Counted from the stretch's first letter, positions 27,440 to 36,149 are shown. The stretch is DNA of 64,000 nucleotides from JARYMI01 sp037444845 (GCA_037444845.1 JBBILQ010000006.1:1-64000), one strand, 5' to 3'. Made by a program: numbers and translations. The notes: a model not told the origin generated them from the letters alone.

Positions 27440-27468
27440 CTTATAACAAAGGGGTAACTGCCTGTCAA
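27440..27468 (-). promoter_or_regulatory. Sigma70 promoter of the symporter-OCD operon
   Basis: On the minus strand: TTGACA, 17 bases, TATAAG, a near-consensus promoter. It lies 18 bases from the divergent xylulokinase promoter, so the two could share a regulator, though no operator repeat is obvious. Confidence 0.75.
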
Positions 27469-27486
27469 CTTCATCACTCCTGTGCC

Positions 27487-27515
27487 TTGATTTCTAATGA
27501 GCGTTTCCCTACAAT
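27487..27515 (+). promoter_or_regulatory. Sigma70 promoter of the xylulokinase-like gene
   Basis: TTGATT, 17 bases, TACAAT. The predicted start is near 27522, and a GCAGGAGC ribosome site precedes the ATG at 27555. Confidence 0.7.
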
Positions 27516-27554
27516 GAACCCATTCTTTAAAAGAAGTAGAGCAAGCAGGAGCCG

Positions 27555-29069
27555 ATGTTTGCCGTCGGGATAGATTCTGGCACGCAGGGAACAAAGGCTC
27601 TGGTCATAGATTTCACAGGCAAAGTCTTAGGCCGCGGTTATGCGCCGCATCGTTTCCCACCAGGCCTTAGACCTGGAGAAAGCGAGCAGCATCCCCGTGT
27701 CTGGGTCGAAGCTCTAAGGAAAGCGCTGGCCGGAGCGTTGGCGGACGCCAAGATTAATCATAAAAGTATCCTCTCCCTGGGGATATCCGGCCAGCAGCAC
27801 GGGTTCGTCCCCCTGGATAGAAAAGGAATTCCTATCCGGCCAGCCAAGCTCTGGAATGACACATCGACAGTCGAGGAAACTGATATTATTCTTGAGAAGC
27901 TTGGCGGGAAAAAGGGTTTTATCCGAAAACTCGGGATTAGCCTGGCTGTCGGGTATACGGCCTCAAAAATCCTCTGGTTGAAGAGGAAGGAACCGCGGAG
28001 TTTTGCCAAGTTAGCCACCATCCACCTGCCGCACGATTATCTGAATTTCTGGCTGACGGGCGTATCGGCCATGGAGTTCGGCGACGCGTCAGGCACCTGT
28101 CTTATGAACATCCGGCGGCGCTGCTGGCACAGAGAAGCCATCGCCGCGATTGACCCCAGACTCGAGGCCAAGCTGCCGCCGCTTCGCCATCCCGCTGAGC
28201 CCATCGGCTACATCAAGAAAGAGGTCGCCTCTCGGTATGGAATGGGCAAAGTCCTCGTCTCAAGCGGCGGCGGGGATAACATGATGGCGGCCATCGGCAC
28301 AGGCAACGTGGTCCAAGGAATCTGCACCCTCAGCCTGGGCACTTCGGGCACGATCTACTCTTATTCAAAGGGAGCGTTTATCGACCCCGAGGGCGAAATT
28401 GCTGCCTTCTGCGACAGCACCGGCGGATGGCTGCCGCTCCTCTGCACAATGAACGTCACCAACACAACCGAGCATTTAAAAGCAATCCTCAAGCTTTCCA
28501 ACAAGGGCTTGGAAGCGCTTGCGACTCAAGCTCCAGCCGGCGCAGGCGGCTTGATCTTCCTTCCCTTTCTTGATGGCGAAAGGGTTCCTGTTCTTCCTTT
28601 TTCAACTGGTGTCTTCTTCGGCCTCAACAAGAAAACCTTCCATTCCGCCTATCTCGCCAGGTCGATCATGGAGGGGACGATCCTTAACCTGGGTTATGGA
28701 TTCGGCAGGATGCGCCGCCTCGGACTCAGACCTTCTGAGATCCGGGCGACAGGAGGCGGAGCCAGGAGCAGGCTGTGGCTGCAGATTGTGGCCGACGTCT
28801 TCAAAGTCCCGGTCGTGACTTTAGCCGAGCAAGAAGCTGCCGCCTTGGGGGCGGCCCTCCAATCTATCTGGAGCTACGAGCGAGAAAGAGGCGGCCAAGC
28901 TGACATCGCTTCGATTGTCGAGCGGACGGTCAAGCTTGGTAATGTGACCATCGAGCCCCGGAAAAAGAATATCTCCCTTTACGATGACCTCCATGAGAGG
29001 TTCAATTCGCTCTGGAAAACCTTATCTCGCGAGTTCGAAGCCCACCAGGCCTCAACAAGATCAAGATAA
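27555..29069 (+). CDS. xylB: Xylulokinase-like FGGY carbohydrate kinase
   Basis: This cytoplasmic kinase of 504 residues phosphorylates a pentulose, most likely D-xylulose. The first ATPase motif is FAVGIDSGTQGTKALVIDF, with GISGQQHGFVPLD, PAKLWNDTST (the catalytic Asp), the phosphate 2 region SLGTSGTIYSY and the adenosine motif ATGGGARSRLWLQIVADVF. Length is normal. No xylose isomerase gene is present in the window, so the substrate assignment rests on family resemblance. It stands alone with its own promoter. Confidence 0.85.
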   Translation: MFAVGIDSGTQGTKALVIDFTGKVLGRGYAPHRFPPGLRPGESEQHPRVWVEALRKALAGALADAKINHKSILSLGISGQQHGFVPLDRKGIPIRPAKLWNDTSTVEETDIILEKLGGKKGFIRKLGISLAVGYTASKILWLKRKEPRSFAKLATIHLPHDYLNFWLTGVSAMEFGDASGTCLMNIRRRCWHREAIAAIDPRLEAKLPPLRHPAEPIGYIKKEVASRYGMGKVLVSSGGGDNMMAAIGTGNVVQGICTLSLGTSGTIYSYSKGAFIDPEGEIAAFCDSTGGWLPLLCTMNVTNTTEHLKAILKLSNKGLEALATQAPAGAGGLIFLPFLDGERVPVLPFSTGVFFGLNKKTFHSAYLARSIMEGTILNLGYGFGRMRRLGLRPSEIRATGGGARSRLWLQIVADVFKVPVVTLAEQEAAALGAALQSIWSYERERGGQADIASIVERTVKLGNVTIEPRKKNISLYDDLHERFNSLWKTLSREFEAHQASTRSR

Positions 29070-29145
29070 GGAAAGGCTTTCTTTTCTCATGCTATTTGCA
29101 GACAGCGTGCCCAGATCGTCATATCATAATGGCATATGAACTAAT

Positions 29146-29174
29146 TTGACATCGGGATTTCGTCTTTGTTATAA
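29146..29174 (+). promoter_or_regulatory. Promoter of the second HEPN/MNT operon
   Basis: TTGACA, 17 bases, TTATAA (or TATAAA with an 18-base spacer). The leader to the ATG at 29220 is about 40 bases and ends with TTAGGGAAAA. Confidence 0.65.
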
Positions 29175-29219
29175 AACTATTAAGAATCAAGAAGAGAAAG
29201 TCGATTTTAGGGAAAACTC

Positions 29220-29528
29220 ATGAAACTCGAGCATTATCCAGAGAAGAAGCTCAAGGCTCAGATTCTCGATATCGTCGGGAAATATCTCGATTTGAGCCTT
29301 TACCGGGTCTTCATGTTCGGCTCACGGGTCAGCGGCTTCAACTCTGAGCGTTCTGATATCGATATCGGCATACAAGGTCCTGAAGAAATTCCAGGAAACA
29401 TTAGGGTTGAAATAATAGAAGATCTGGAAAATCTTCCTGTTCTCTATAAATTTGATATAGTTGATTTCAAAAAGGTTACGCCAGAATTCAGAAACGAGGC
29501 GCTAAAGACGATTGAATATGTTAACTGA
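29220..29528 (+). CDS. MNT-type nucleotidyltransferase (HI0073-like)
   Basis: This small protein of 102 residues has the nucleotidyltransferase motif GSRVSGFNSERSDIDIGI: GS at 34-35 and DxD at 46 and 48. It is smaller and of a different subtype from the MntA at 1776, resembling HI0073. With the overlapping downstream gene it forms a two-component nucleotidyltransferase/HEPN pair, now thought to act as a toxin-antitoxin module. The two genes overlap by 11 bases. The region is AT-rich and ends in a repeat element. Confidence 0.82.
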   Translation: MKLEHYPEKKLKAQILDIVGKYLDLSLYRVFMFGSRVSGFNSERSDIDIGIQGPEEIPGNIRVEIIEDLENLPVLYKFDIVDFKKVTPEFRNEALKTIEYVN

Positions 29529-29868
29529 GATCCCTCTATTCAAAGATTTCCAGCGAGCTACTGTTAGGCTGGCAGAAGTACTAAATCTCGAAAAAACAGA
29601 TATTGTTAGAGATTCAGCCATCAAAAGATTCGAATTATGCTTCGACTTGGCCTGGAAATGCATTCAAGCCTATGCCCATCAGGAAGGCATAGAATGCCAT
29701 TCTCCCCGGAGTTGTTTAAAAACAGCTTTCCAATTGAAGCTGATCAATTACGATGACAATTGGCTAAAAATGCTGGATGACCGGAACTTAGCCGTTCACA
29801 CCTACAAAGAAAAATATGCAGACGAAATTTTTGGCCGACTTACTCTGTATTCGGCAATGCTAGCCTGA
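29518..29868 (+). CDS. HEPN-fold nucleotidyltransferase-substrate-binding protein (HI0074 family)
   Basis: This helical protein of 116 residues matches the HI0074 family: RDSAIKRFELCFDLAWK, then SPRSCLKTAF, then RNLAVHTY near residues 89-96, which preserves the HEPN Rx4HxY motif. It is the likely RNase toxin or adenylylation target of the upstream nucleotidyltransferase. The ATG at 29518 is chosen over the in-frame TTG 6 bases upstream. The stop codon (TGA at 29866-29868) lies inside the left terminal repeat of repeat copy 3, so the element insertion has supplied the gene's last bases. Confidence 0.82.
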   Translation: MLTEIPLFKDFQRATVRLAEVLNLEKTDIVRDSAIKRFELCFDLAWKCIQAYAHQEGIECHSPRSCLKTAFQLKLINYDDNWLKMLDDRNLAVHTYKEKYADEIFGRLTLYSAMLA

Positions 29869-30020
29869 TCTATTCACAAAATGATACGATAAAACGCCCC
29901 CTCCCCTGGCGGGAGGGGATAGAGGGGAGGGGGAATCTTTGAATGATCCCCCTCACCCCGACCCTCTCCCACATGGGGAGAGGAGATTTTTTCCTTTCAT
30001 TTCGTGAATAGTCCAGGCTA
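29861..30020 (-). repeat. Palindromic MITE/REP-like element, copy 3 (reverse orientation)
   Basis: It begins TAGCCTG-AT-CTATTCAC and ends GTGAATAG-TC-CAGGCTA, the most perfect pair of terminal repeats in the window. Relative to copies 2 and 4 it is reversed. Its arm ATGATACGATAAAACGCC is the same as the right end of copy 1. It retains the long central part with both G/C hairpins. It overlaps the stop codon of the HEPN gene. Confidence 0.9.
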
Positions 30021-30083
30021 GCTGATCTCGTAAATAAATTCTTTTTATAATTACATCTAAGGCAGAAGTGGCAAGCTATTCAG

Positions 30084-30218
30084 GTGTTGAAATTCAAGGC
30101 TTGTCGATACTCCCAGGATGGATTTTGCGGCCGTGGAACGTGTGGCTTGAAATATAACAAGGATGATTATAAGATAAGATTGCAATTCAGCGGGGATATT
30201 TGGTTCAATCAGACTTAA
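30084..30218 (+). CDS. Possible 44-residue Cys-containing small protein
   Basis: A GTG at 30084 opens a short frame with three Cys (CRYSQDGFCGRGTCGLKYNK) and a basic, aromatic tail (SGDIWFNQT). A good TATAAT lies at 30046-30051, but the -35 and ribosome site are weak. I do not recognise it. It may be a remnant of a longer gene. It is the only protein-like signal in the 333-base gap 30021-30353, which is otherwise AT-rich with no recognised feature. Confidence 0.2.
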   Translation: MLKFKACRYSQDGFCGRGTCGLKYNKDDYKIRLQFSGDIWFNQT

Positions 30219-30353
30219 TTTCAAAAAGAGGCATAATGTATCAGTAAGCTATTTTATTCATTATGATAGATTTATGTAAGATGAAAATTCAAATTATTGC
30301 CCCTCGAAATCTGCGGAATGTAGGTTCTAAATGTTTGCCAAGGGCTTATTGGA

Positions 30354-31412
30354 TTAGGTCCAGCAGTACTCGTAGCCGGCTTCATACATGGCCAGGATGT
30401 TTTCGACCGGAGTGATAGGTTGGATGTTATGGCAGGGAGCGAGGATATAGCCCCCTCCCCTTCCCAGAATTTGCAGGTTTTCCAGGACTTCCCGGCGCAC
30501 ATCCTCAGGACTCCCGAACGGCAGCGTGTGCTGGTTGTCCATAGCGCCGTGGAAGATGACTTTATCGCCAAATTCTTTCTTGAGCTCTTCACGGTCCAGG
30601 CCGGTATTGCGCCACTGGATCGGGTTCAGGACATCGATGCCTGCCTCGATCATGTCGGGGATGACCCGGCGGCAGTTTCCGTCATTGTGGTGGAAGACGA
30701 AAGCGCCGGCTTGATGGGCGAGGTCGATCATGCGCTTTATCCCGGGAAGAAGGAATTTCCGGATGTGAGCCGGCGATAACAGCAGGTCGGTCTGGCCGCC
30801 CATGTCCTCGGATACATAGGTCAGCATTACTTTGCCCGGAATCTGCTCGTATATACGGACGGTGTTCTCATAGGCCAGGTCAAAGAGCTTTCCCAGGCAA
30901 TAGCTGACGATGTCCGGGTTTTCGATTAAATCGATAAAAGCTTGCTCCTCGCCGCGCATTTTCTTGTAAGTGAGAAAAGGCTCGGATCCGCCGCCCTTGA
31001 TGGGATATTCCTCGTACGGCCTGACCTGGCGGGCAATCTGGCTGTAATCCCACCAGTCAGGATTCGGCCAGTCGTAGCGGCGAGCGATTTCGTCCACCGA
31101 ACGGAACTCAGCCAGGGGATGCCCTATGCATTCCGCGTACTTGCCGGCTCTGTAGCGAGCGATGCGGTATTTGCAGCCGAACACGTCCGTGAGCCGCGGT
31201 AGCCGGGGTCCGACATACTGCGGTTCGGCCCTGGCCACAAAATCGACATGGAGTTTTTCAAGCGCCTGGCGCCGGCTCCGGCAGCTTAAATGTTTGATCA
31301 GAATAGCGGTCGTCTCATCCGTGCCCCAGTAGTCCATGGGCAAGCGGTCGGGCTTCTCGCGCCGGAGGACGGCCAGCCACCGCTCCCGCGGTGTCAGCGT
31401 CTCTTTCGGCAT
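30354..31412 (-). CDS. Uroporphyrinogen decarboxylase (URO-D) family protein
   Basis: This TIM-barrel protein of 352 residues has the family pattern LTPRERWLAVLRREKPDRLPMDYWG at the N-terminus. FVFHHNDGNCRRVIPDMIEAG and the GAMDNQHTLPFGSPEDVRREV / GGYILAPCHNIQPITPVENI segments follow. The His/Cys-type residues seen (HHNDG, CHNIQ) suggest a corrinoid or methyl-transfer branch rather than haem synthesis, as in MtaA/CmuA-like proteins. The substrate is unknown. It follows the glutamine synthetase gene after 18 bases and is likely in its operon. Confidence 0.82.
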   Translation of the reverse strand: MPKETLTPRERWLAVLRREKPDRLPMDYWGTDETTAILIKHLSCRSRRQALEKLHVDFVARAEPQYVGPRLPRLTDVFGCKYRIARYRAGKYAECIGHPLAEFRSVDEIARRYDWPNPDWWDYSQIARQVRPYEEYPIKGGGSEPFLTYKKMRGEEQAFIDLIENPDIVSYCLGKLFDLAYENTVRIYEQIPGKVMLTYVSEDMGGQTDLLLSPAHIRKFLLPGIKRMIDLAHQAGAFVFHHNDGNCRRVIPDMIEAGIDVLNPIQWRNTGLDREELKKEFGDKVIFHGAMDNQHTLPFGSPEDVRREVLENLQILGRGGGYILAPCHNIQPITPVENILAMYEAGYEYCWT

Positions 31413-31430
31413 CCGCAGGCCCCGCTGCCC

Positions 31431-32999
31431 TCAATGCTTGTGCAGGTCCTTATGCATAATCTTTCGAGTCTCGTGGAGGCGGTCGTCAGCGGGAAGGTCG
31501 GCCAGCTTCTGGTTCATCAGTTCATCGTTCTCAGCCTGAAGAACCCGCGCCATGTACTCGATAATGCTCGGCGGAAAAACTCCATCCCTCTCGTAGAGGT
31601 CGCGTTTGGCCAGAAGAATGCGGCTCGACTCGACGCAACTGCGCGGCAGAGCGGGCAGCTTATTAAGGAGCTCTTGGTCGGTGAAAACATTTCCCTGAAC
31701 AAAGAGCCTGTTGGCCGGTTCGAGCGGCAGGTTATCCTTGAACAGTGAATTGTCCTCCCGGAAGGCCCAGTCGGCGGCCATGACGATCCCAGCCATCAGG
31801 AGGTGCATGATTGCGCTCCCGTCCGGGCTGCGGAGTTCCACTGTTTGGCGGCTCTGCTGGTCTTCATAGCTTGCGCTTTCCTGAGGATTGAGCCGTTTGG
31901 CCAGATGGCGAAGGTTCGTCCAACCCAGTGGCACTCGGATCATGGCGCTCCGGTTGAGGTCACTCCAACAGATTCGCGTGGGAGCTTCCAGGTTGGGGAC
32001 GAGCCGGAGGTAAGCAGAGGAGACGGTGTTGCCGAAAGCCGTGAGTGAATCGGCGTAGGCGCACAAGCCGCCGACGAGCCGGCGGGCGGCGGTAGAGAGC
32101 TTTCCCGCAGAATCGACCATGATGTTCGCGCCATCCCGGCGGAGCTCAAGATGAAAATGGAGCCCGTTTCCCGCCACGTCTTCCTCGATTTTCGGGGTGA
32201 AGGTGGCCACGCAGCCGTATTTGCAGGCGATATTCCTTATAAGCCAGCGGCTGAGGACAAGGGCATCCGCCATTTCCTCGACGGGCCGCGGCAGGAACTC
32301 AACTTCTAACTGTTCAGCCTGCTTGCCGCGGATTTCCTCCAGGTCGCTGCGAACGCTTTCTACAAACCCGACCTCGCTGTGAGCGTATTTAACCGCTCCT
32401 GTGATTTGGGTGATATGACGGACCATCTCGTTAAGGATCTGGCCGCTCTTGATAAAAGGAGCAGCGCCGTGATAGCCGTGTTGTCTCTGGCTATGATAAA
32501 GGCGCCGGTCGTGATCCCTGAGGAGAAAGAACTCGAGCTCGCCCAGAGCATGAAGCTCGAGCCCTGATTTCTTGCGGAATACGCTGTCGGCCCGTTTCAG
32601 AATGCTGTCAAGAGCGAAAGGCGCAAGGTCGCCGTCTTTGGTCACGTAGCGGCATATAAAATCAAGGCTTCCCTCGTCAAAAGGGTTGAGAAAAGCCGTT
32701 TTGTAGAGGGGGATGACGTAGAGGTCGGAAAGAGCGGCATCAACCATTCCCCTGAAAAGCGAGGAGCCGTCGACTCGCTCTCCCTCGGCCAAGACCGTCT
32801 CAGCCTGGCCGGGATTGGCTACGGGCAGCTTGAGCTCCTTGAGCTTTCCATCGAGCGCCGTGTAATGAAAGGTGATGCGCTCGATGTTTTTCTCGTCGAT
32901 GACCTTGAGAAAATCGGCCCGGCTGAAATCCTCCGGGCTTCTGTCGAGGATCACAGAAAGCGGGTTGGCCAGGGCATAGCGGGAATGATGATTCGGCAT
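31431..32999 (-). CDS. Glutamine synthetase family protein
   Basis: This protein of 522 residues has the GS N-terminal beta-grasp (VIDEKNIERITFHYTALDGKLKELKLPV) and metal/glutamate-binding segments (HALGELEFFLL, the NGLHFHLEL His loop, LVPNLEAPTRICW). The ATP region is NRSAMIRVP, and SRQTVELRSPDGSA follows. The divergent motifs and unusual partner (URO-D family) leave open that it is a gamma-glutamyl-amine ligase type rather than a housekeeping GlnA. AAAGGAGATG precedes the start. A promoter at 33030-33059 overlaps the end of the upstream gene. Confidence 0.82.
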   Translation of the reverse strand: MPNHHSRYALANPLSVILDRSPEDFSRADFLKVIDEKNIERITFHYTALDGKLKELKLPVANPGQAETVLAEGERVDGSSLFRGMVDAALSDLYVIPLYKTAFLNPFDEGSLDFICRYVTKDGDLAPFALDSILKRADSVFRKKSGLELHALGELEFFLLRDHDRRLYHSQRQHGYHGAAPFIKSGQILNEMVRHITQITGAVKYAHSEVGFVESVRSDLEEIRGKQAEQLEVEFLPRPVEEMADALVLSRWLIRNIACKYGCVATFTPKIEEDVAGNGLHFHLELRRDGANIMVDSAGKLSTAARRLVGGLCAYADSLTAFGNTVSSAYLRLVPNLEAPTRICWSDLNRSAMIRVPLGWTNLRHLAKRLNPQESASYEDQQSRQTVELRSPDGSAIMHLLMAGIVMAADWAFREDNSLFKDNLPLEPANRLFVQGNVFTDQELLNKLPALPRSCVESSRILLAKRDLYERDGVFPPSIIEYMARVLQAENDELMNQKLADLPADDRLHETRKIMHKDLHKH

Positions 33000-33029
33000 G
33001 ATGGCATCTCCTTTATTATCAGAGCCTAT

Positions 33030-33059
33030 ATGATACCCGGCTCTTTGGGCTTAATACAA
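33030..33059 (-). promoter_or_regulatory. Promoter of the glutamine synthetase operon
   Basis: On the minus strand: TTGTAT, 18 bases, TATCAT. The -35 box overlaps the last codons and stop of the upstream namZ-like gene. Confidence 0.55.
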
Positions 33060-34361
33060 GAGGTAGGGTTTTCGGTCCGCGGCGAAATTTTTCAGGCCGT
33101 CTTCAAAACTGGCCAGAATGTCATCAACCGAGGCGTTTCTCTCTATCGCTTCTCTAACCGTTGAATTGCCCATTATTCGATCGAAATACTCGGGATGGAA
33201 CAAGAAATTCCCGGGATACACGTCGCGGATTGTTTTAATGACGTAGAGCGATGTTGCCAGAGGCCGAAAAGCGTTCCTATCTGTCACGTGAACTTGAGCT
33301 CCGCCGCATCTTTCCCCGGCATACTTCGAGAACCACGGGGTGAACCAGGCCTCCCGAAATTCGACTCCTGCTAACCCAACGCCTCGGAGCCTTCGGGCGA
33401 GCTCGAAGCCGTCTATCCAGGGGGCGCCGAAAAGTTCAAACGGCCTCGTCGTGCCCCGGCCCTCGGATACATTCGTCCCCTCGAGAAAAACCTGTCCGGG
33501 ATAAACACAAGCCGTTTCCAGGGCGGGCATGTTCGGCGAAGGAATGACCCAGGGAAGCCCTGTCTCATCAAACCACATCGTCCGCTTCCAGCCTTCCGTC
33601 GGGATGACCGTTAGTTTTGCCTTTTTCTCCAAGAATCGTTCGTTGAACATCAGGGCGAGCTCGCCAACCGTCATTCCATGCCGGAGGGGGATAGGATAAA
33701 GCCCGACAAAGGAGCTGAACGCCGGGTATTCAAGGATGGGCCCCTCAAGATCAACGCCATTAACCGGGTTTGGCCTGTCCAGGACGATGAACTCAATGCC
33801 GCTCTCGGCGCAGGCTTGCATGGCGTACGCCATGGTCGCGATGTATGTATAAACACGCGTGCCCACGTCCTGGATGTCGAAAACAAGGACGTCGACATCC
33901 TGAATCATCGCTTCTTCGGGGATTTTGCCGGCTTCAGTCGTGTCAAAAGAGCGCATGTACGCGTCGATGTCTTTGAGCATGCCAGGATCTGGCTTGAAGG
34001 ACTGTCCGTAGAGGCTGAAGACCGGGATTTTAAATTTATCGTCGAAATAAAATGGGACATATTCGCCGGCCTGGGCATTTCCTCTTATCCCGTGTTCGGG
34101 CCCGTACAGGGCCACAAGATTGATCGACGGGTTGGCAGCGAAAAGCTCTGCCGTGCTCCGCAGCTCTCGGTCCACGCCTGTTGGATTAGTGATCAGCCCC
34201 ACTTTCTTTCCTTTGACGAGATCAAGATGGCTCGCCAGAAAAACCTCAACTCCTGGCTTGATGACCTCTTGCCCTGCTGGCCGCGGCACTTTTTTCCTTT
34301 GGCAACAGGGCTGAAGGATGAGCACGGCCGCCATCCATAGAGTAATCAGCGATTTTTTCAT
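33051..34361 (-). CDS. DUF1343 lipoprotein, exo-beta-N-acetylmuramidase (NamZ)-like
   Basis: This protein of 436 residues has a lipoprotein signal (MAAVLILQPCCQRKK). DUF1343 is seen as KGKKVGLITNPTGVDRELRS, LVALYGPEHGIRGNAQAGE, FDIQDVGTRVYTYIATMAYAM and VLDRPNPVNGVDLEGP. NamZ enzymes release N-acetylmuramic acid from the non-reducing ends of peptidoglycan fragments. The Glu in GPEHGIRG is a likely active-site residue for the family. It lies downstream of the FHA-GAF-PP2C gene on the same strand, about 68 bases away. It may support wall recycling or feeding on other cells' walls. Confidence 0.85.
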   Translation of the reverse strand: MKKSLITLWMAAVLILQPCCQRKKVPRPAGQEVIKPGVEVFLASHLDLVKGKKVGLITNPTGVDRELRSTAELFAANPSINLVALYGPEHGIRGNAQAGEYVPFYFDDKFKIPVFSLYGQSFKPDPGMLKDIDAYMRSFDTTEAGKIPEEAMIQDVDVLVFDIQDVGTRVYTYIATMAYAMQACAESGIEFIVLDRPNPVNGVDLEGPILEYPAFSSFVGLYPIPLRHGMTVGELALMFNERFLEKKAKLTVIPTEGWKRTMWFDETGLPWVIPSPNMPALETACVYPGQVFLEGTNVSEGRGTTRPFELFGAPWIDGFELARRLRGVGLAGVEFREAWFTPWFSKYAGERCGGAQVHVTDRNAFRPLATSLYVIKTIRDVYPGNFLFHPEYFDRIMGNSTVREAIERNASVDDILASFEDGLKNFAADRKPYLLY

Positions 34362-34429
34362 CTCTTGTTCTCCAGATTTTTCCTTCGATTCCTGTTCATA
34401 TCTTGATGATCTTATGAGCGGGAGGGGAG

Positions 34430-36106
34430 CTAAGCGACCCTTTTCACGACGATGAAGGTCATGTCATCGAGCGGCGGAACGCCGGTTGAGAATGCGGCCA
34501 TCTCTTGGCAGACTTTTCCCACGATCATCGATGCCGACTGTTTGACATTTTTTTTCATAAAATTGATCAGCCTCTTTTCCCCGTATTCCTCGTTGTTCCT
34601 GTTTCGGGTTTCGGTGATGCCGTCGGTGTAAAAGACCACACAGTCTCCCGGATGAAAGCCTGCTTCTTTTATATCATAAGACACAGAAGGGAACATCCCC
34701 AGGCAAAAGCCGCTCGCTTCCAACCGCTCGACCTTTCCGCCTTTCTTGATAAGGAGGGGCGGGTTGTGTCCGGCGTTGATGTACCGGAATTGCCCCGTGT
34801 TCATGTCCAGCTCGCAGAAAAAGAACGTGATAAACATGTTGATGGCAGAGCTGCGGTGGACAAAATCATTCAGCTTGGCAGCCATTTCTGCCAGACGGAA
34901 TTTGGGGTGGACCTCAGAGTGAAGAGCGGCCCTCAGAGAAGCCATCAAGAGCGAGGCGCTGATGCCTTTGCCCGAAACGTCAGCCACAATCACGCCCAGG
35001 CGGCAGGGGTCGATCGTGATAAAATCGTAGTAGTCACCGCCCACCTGATAGCAGGGGATATTCGTCCCTGCGATGTCGAATTTCTCACAGACCGGGTTTC
35101 CCTTGGGCAAGAAATCTTTCTGAATCCCGGCCGCCAGCGCCAGCTCCTTCTCCATTTTTTCCTGTTCGATGGCCTTCTCGATGAGCCTGGCGTTCTCGAT
35201 CTTGACCGCCGCCAAGTTCGAAAGCAGCGTCAGCAGCCTTAGGTCGTCCTGGGAGAATTGATCGACAAGAGAGATCCGGTCGGAATAGATGACGCCGATG
35301 ATTTCCTTGTTGTTCCACAGAGGAACGCACATGGCCGAATGGATATTGGACTTGATGACGCTATCCTTCATCATGAACCTGGGGTCGGCCAGGGCGTCGG
35401 TCGTCAACACAGAAGAGTGCTTGTCCAGGACAAGGTTGATGATGCTCTGGCTGACCTGAATTTTTTTCTGGGCGAGGCTCCTGTTGTTGATCCGGATCAC
35501 CTTGGGGATGAGCTGGGGCGGGTTGCCCTCTTTGATCATCAAAACTCCCCTGTCCATCGGCATGTACTCAGAAATGAGCTCCATGACCCGCTCGAGAAGC
35601 TCATTCAACGGCTGATGAAGGACAAGAGCTTTGCTTACCTCATTCAGCACGGCCAGGGATTTGTAATCCGACTTGATTTTCACCAGGTCGGACGGCGACG
35701 CGATTTCCTGGAGCGTTGTTTCAATGTCCTCCTTCTTCAGGATTTCGCGCAGATGGAGGATGGTGTTGATGTTGCGGGCCGGCGATACGACTTCGGTCAT
35801 CTCGACGTTGCTGGAAAGTTCCTTGTCAAAGATGATCCGCGTCGAGCCGATGAGTATTTCATCTCCCTTCTTGAGCTCCACTTCGCCATGGATTTTCTTG
35901 CCGTTGAGGAACGTTCCGTTCTTGCTGTCTTTGTCGCGGATGACAAATTTGCCGTTGGAGGGATAAATCAGGGCATGATGCCCGGAAGAAAAGGGGTCGG
36001 GGAGCGGAAGCTCGTTGTCTGCCGACCGGCCGATAGAGATTCTCTCGGGCTTAAGGCTATGCCAGAAAGTCTCGCCTTTTTTCGGATAGATAAAAAGTCT
36101 CGGCAT
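34430..36106 (-). CDS. FHA-GAF-PP2C (RsbU/SpoIIE-type) serine phosphatase
   Basis: This protein of 558 residues has three domains in order. FHA (about 20-95) is seen as ISIGRSADNELPLPDPFSSG and SKNGTFLNGKKI, and binds phosphothreonine. GAF (about 150-315) includes LLERVMELISEYMPMDRGVLM and ALADPRFMMKDSVIKSNIHSAMCVPL. The PP2C-type phosphatase (about 340-556) includes YQVGGDYYDFI, VIVADVSGKGISASLLMASL and NAGHNPPLLIKK, with metal-binding Asp residues present. Such phosphatases dephosphorylate STAS antagonists in partner-switching. A STAS protein gene opens the same gene cluster, after two NTT genes. The FHA domain suggests that a Ser/Thr kinase is the input. Confidence 0.9.
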   Translation of the reverse strand: MPRLFIYPKKGETFWHSLKPERISIGRSADNELPLPDPFSSGHHALIYPSNGKFVIRDKDSKNGTFLNGKKIHGEVELKKGDEILIGSTRIIFDKELSSNVEMTEVVSPARNINTILHLREILKKEDIETTLQEIASPSDLVKIKSDYKSLAVLNEVSKALVLHQPLNELLERVMELISEYMPMDRGVLMIKEGNPPQLIPKVIRINNRSLAQKKIQVSQSIINLVLDKHSSVLTTDALADPRFMMKDSVIKSNIHSAMCVPLWNNKEIIGVIYSDRISLVDQFSQDDLRLLTLLSNLAAVKIENARLIEKAIEQEKMEKELALAAGIQKDFLPKGNPVCEKFDIAGTNIPCYQVGGDYYDFITIDPCRLGVIVADVSGKGISASLLMASLRAALHSEVHPKFRLAEMAAKLNDFVHRSSAINMFITFFFCELDMNTGQFRYINAGHNPPLLIKKGGKVERLEASGFCLGMFPSVSYDIKEAGFHPGDCVVFYTDGITETRNRNNEEYGEKRLINFMKKNVKQSASMIVGKVCQEMAAFSTGVPPLDDMTFIVVKRVA

Positions 36107-36149
36107 CTGTGCCTTCTCATGAAATTATACGCCGAACGAGGCGAAAGCT

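Noticed and set aside
27079..27594. Minus-strand open frame spanning the symporter start and the divergent promoters
   Set aside because: It covers two strong promoters and the out-of-frame start of the symporter, with no protein-like features.
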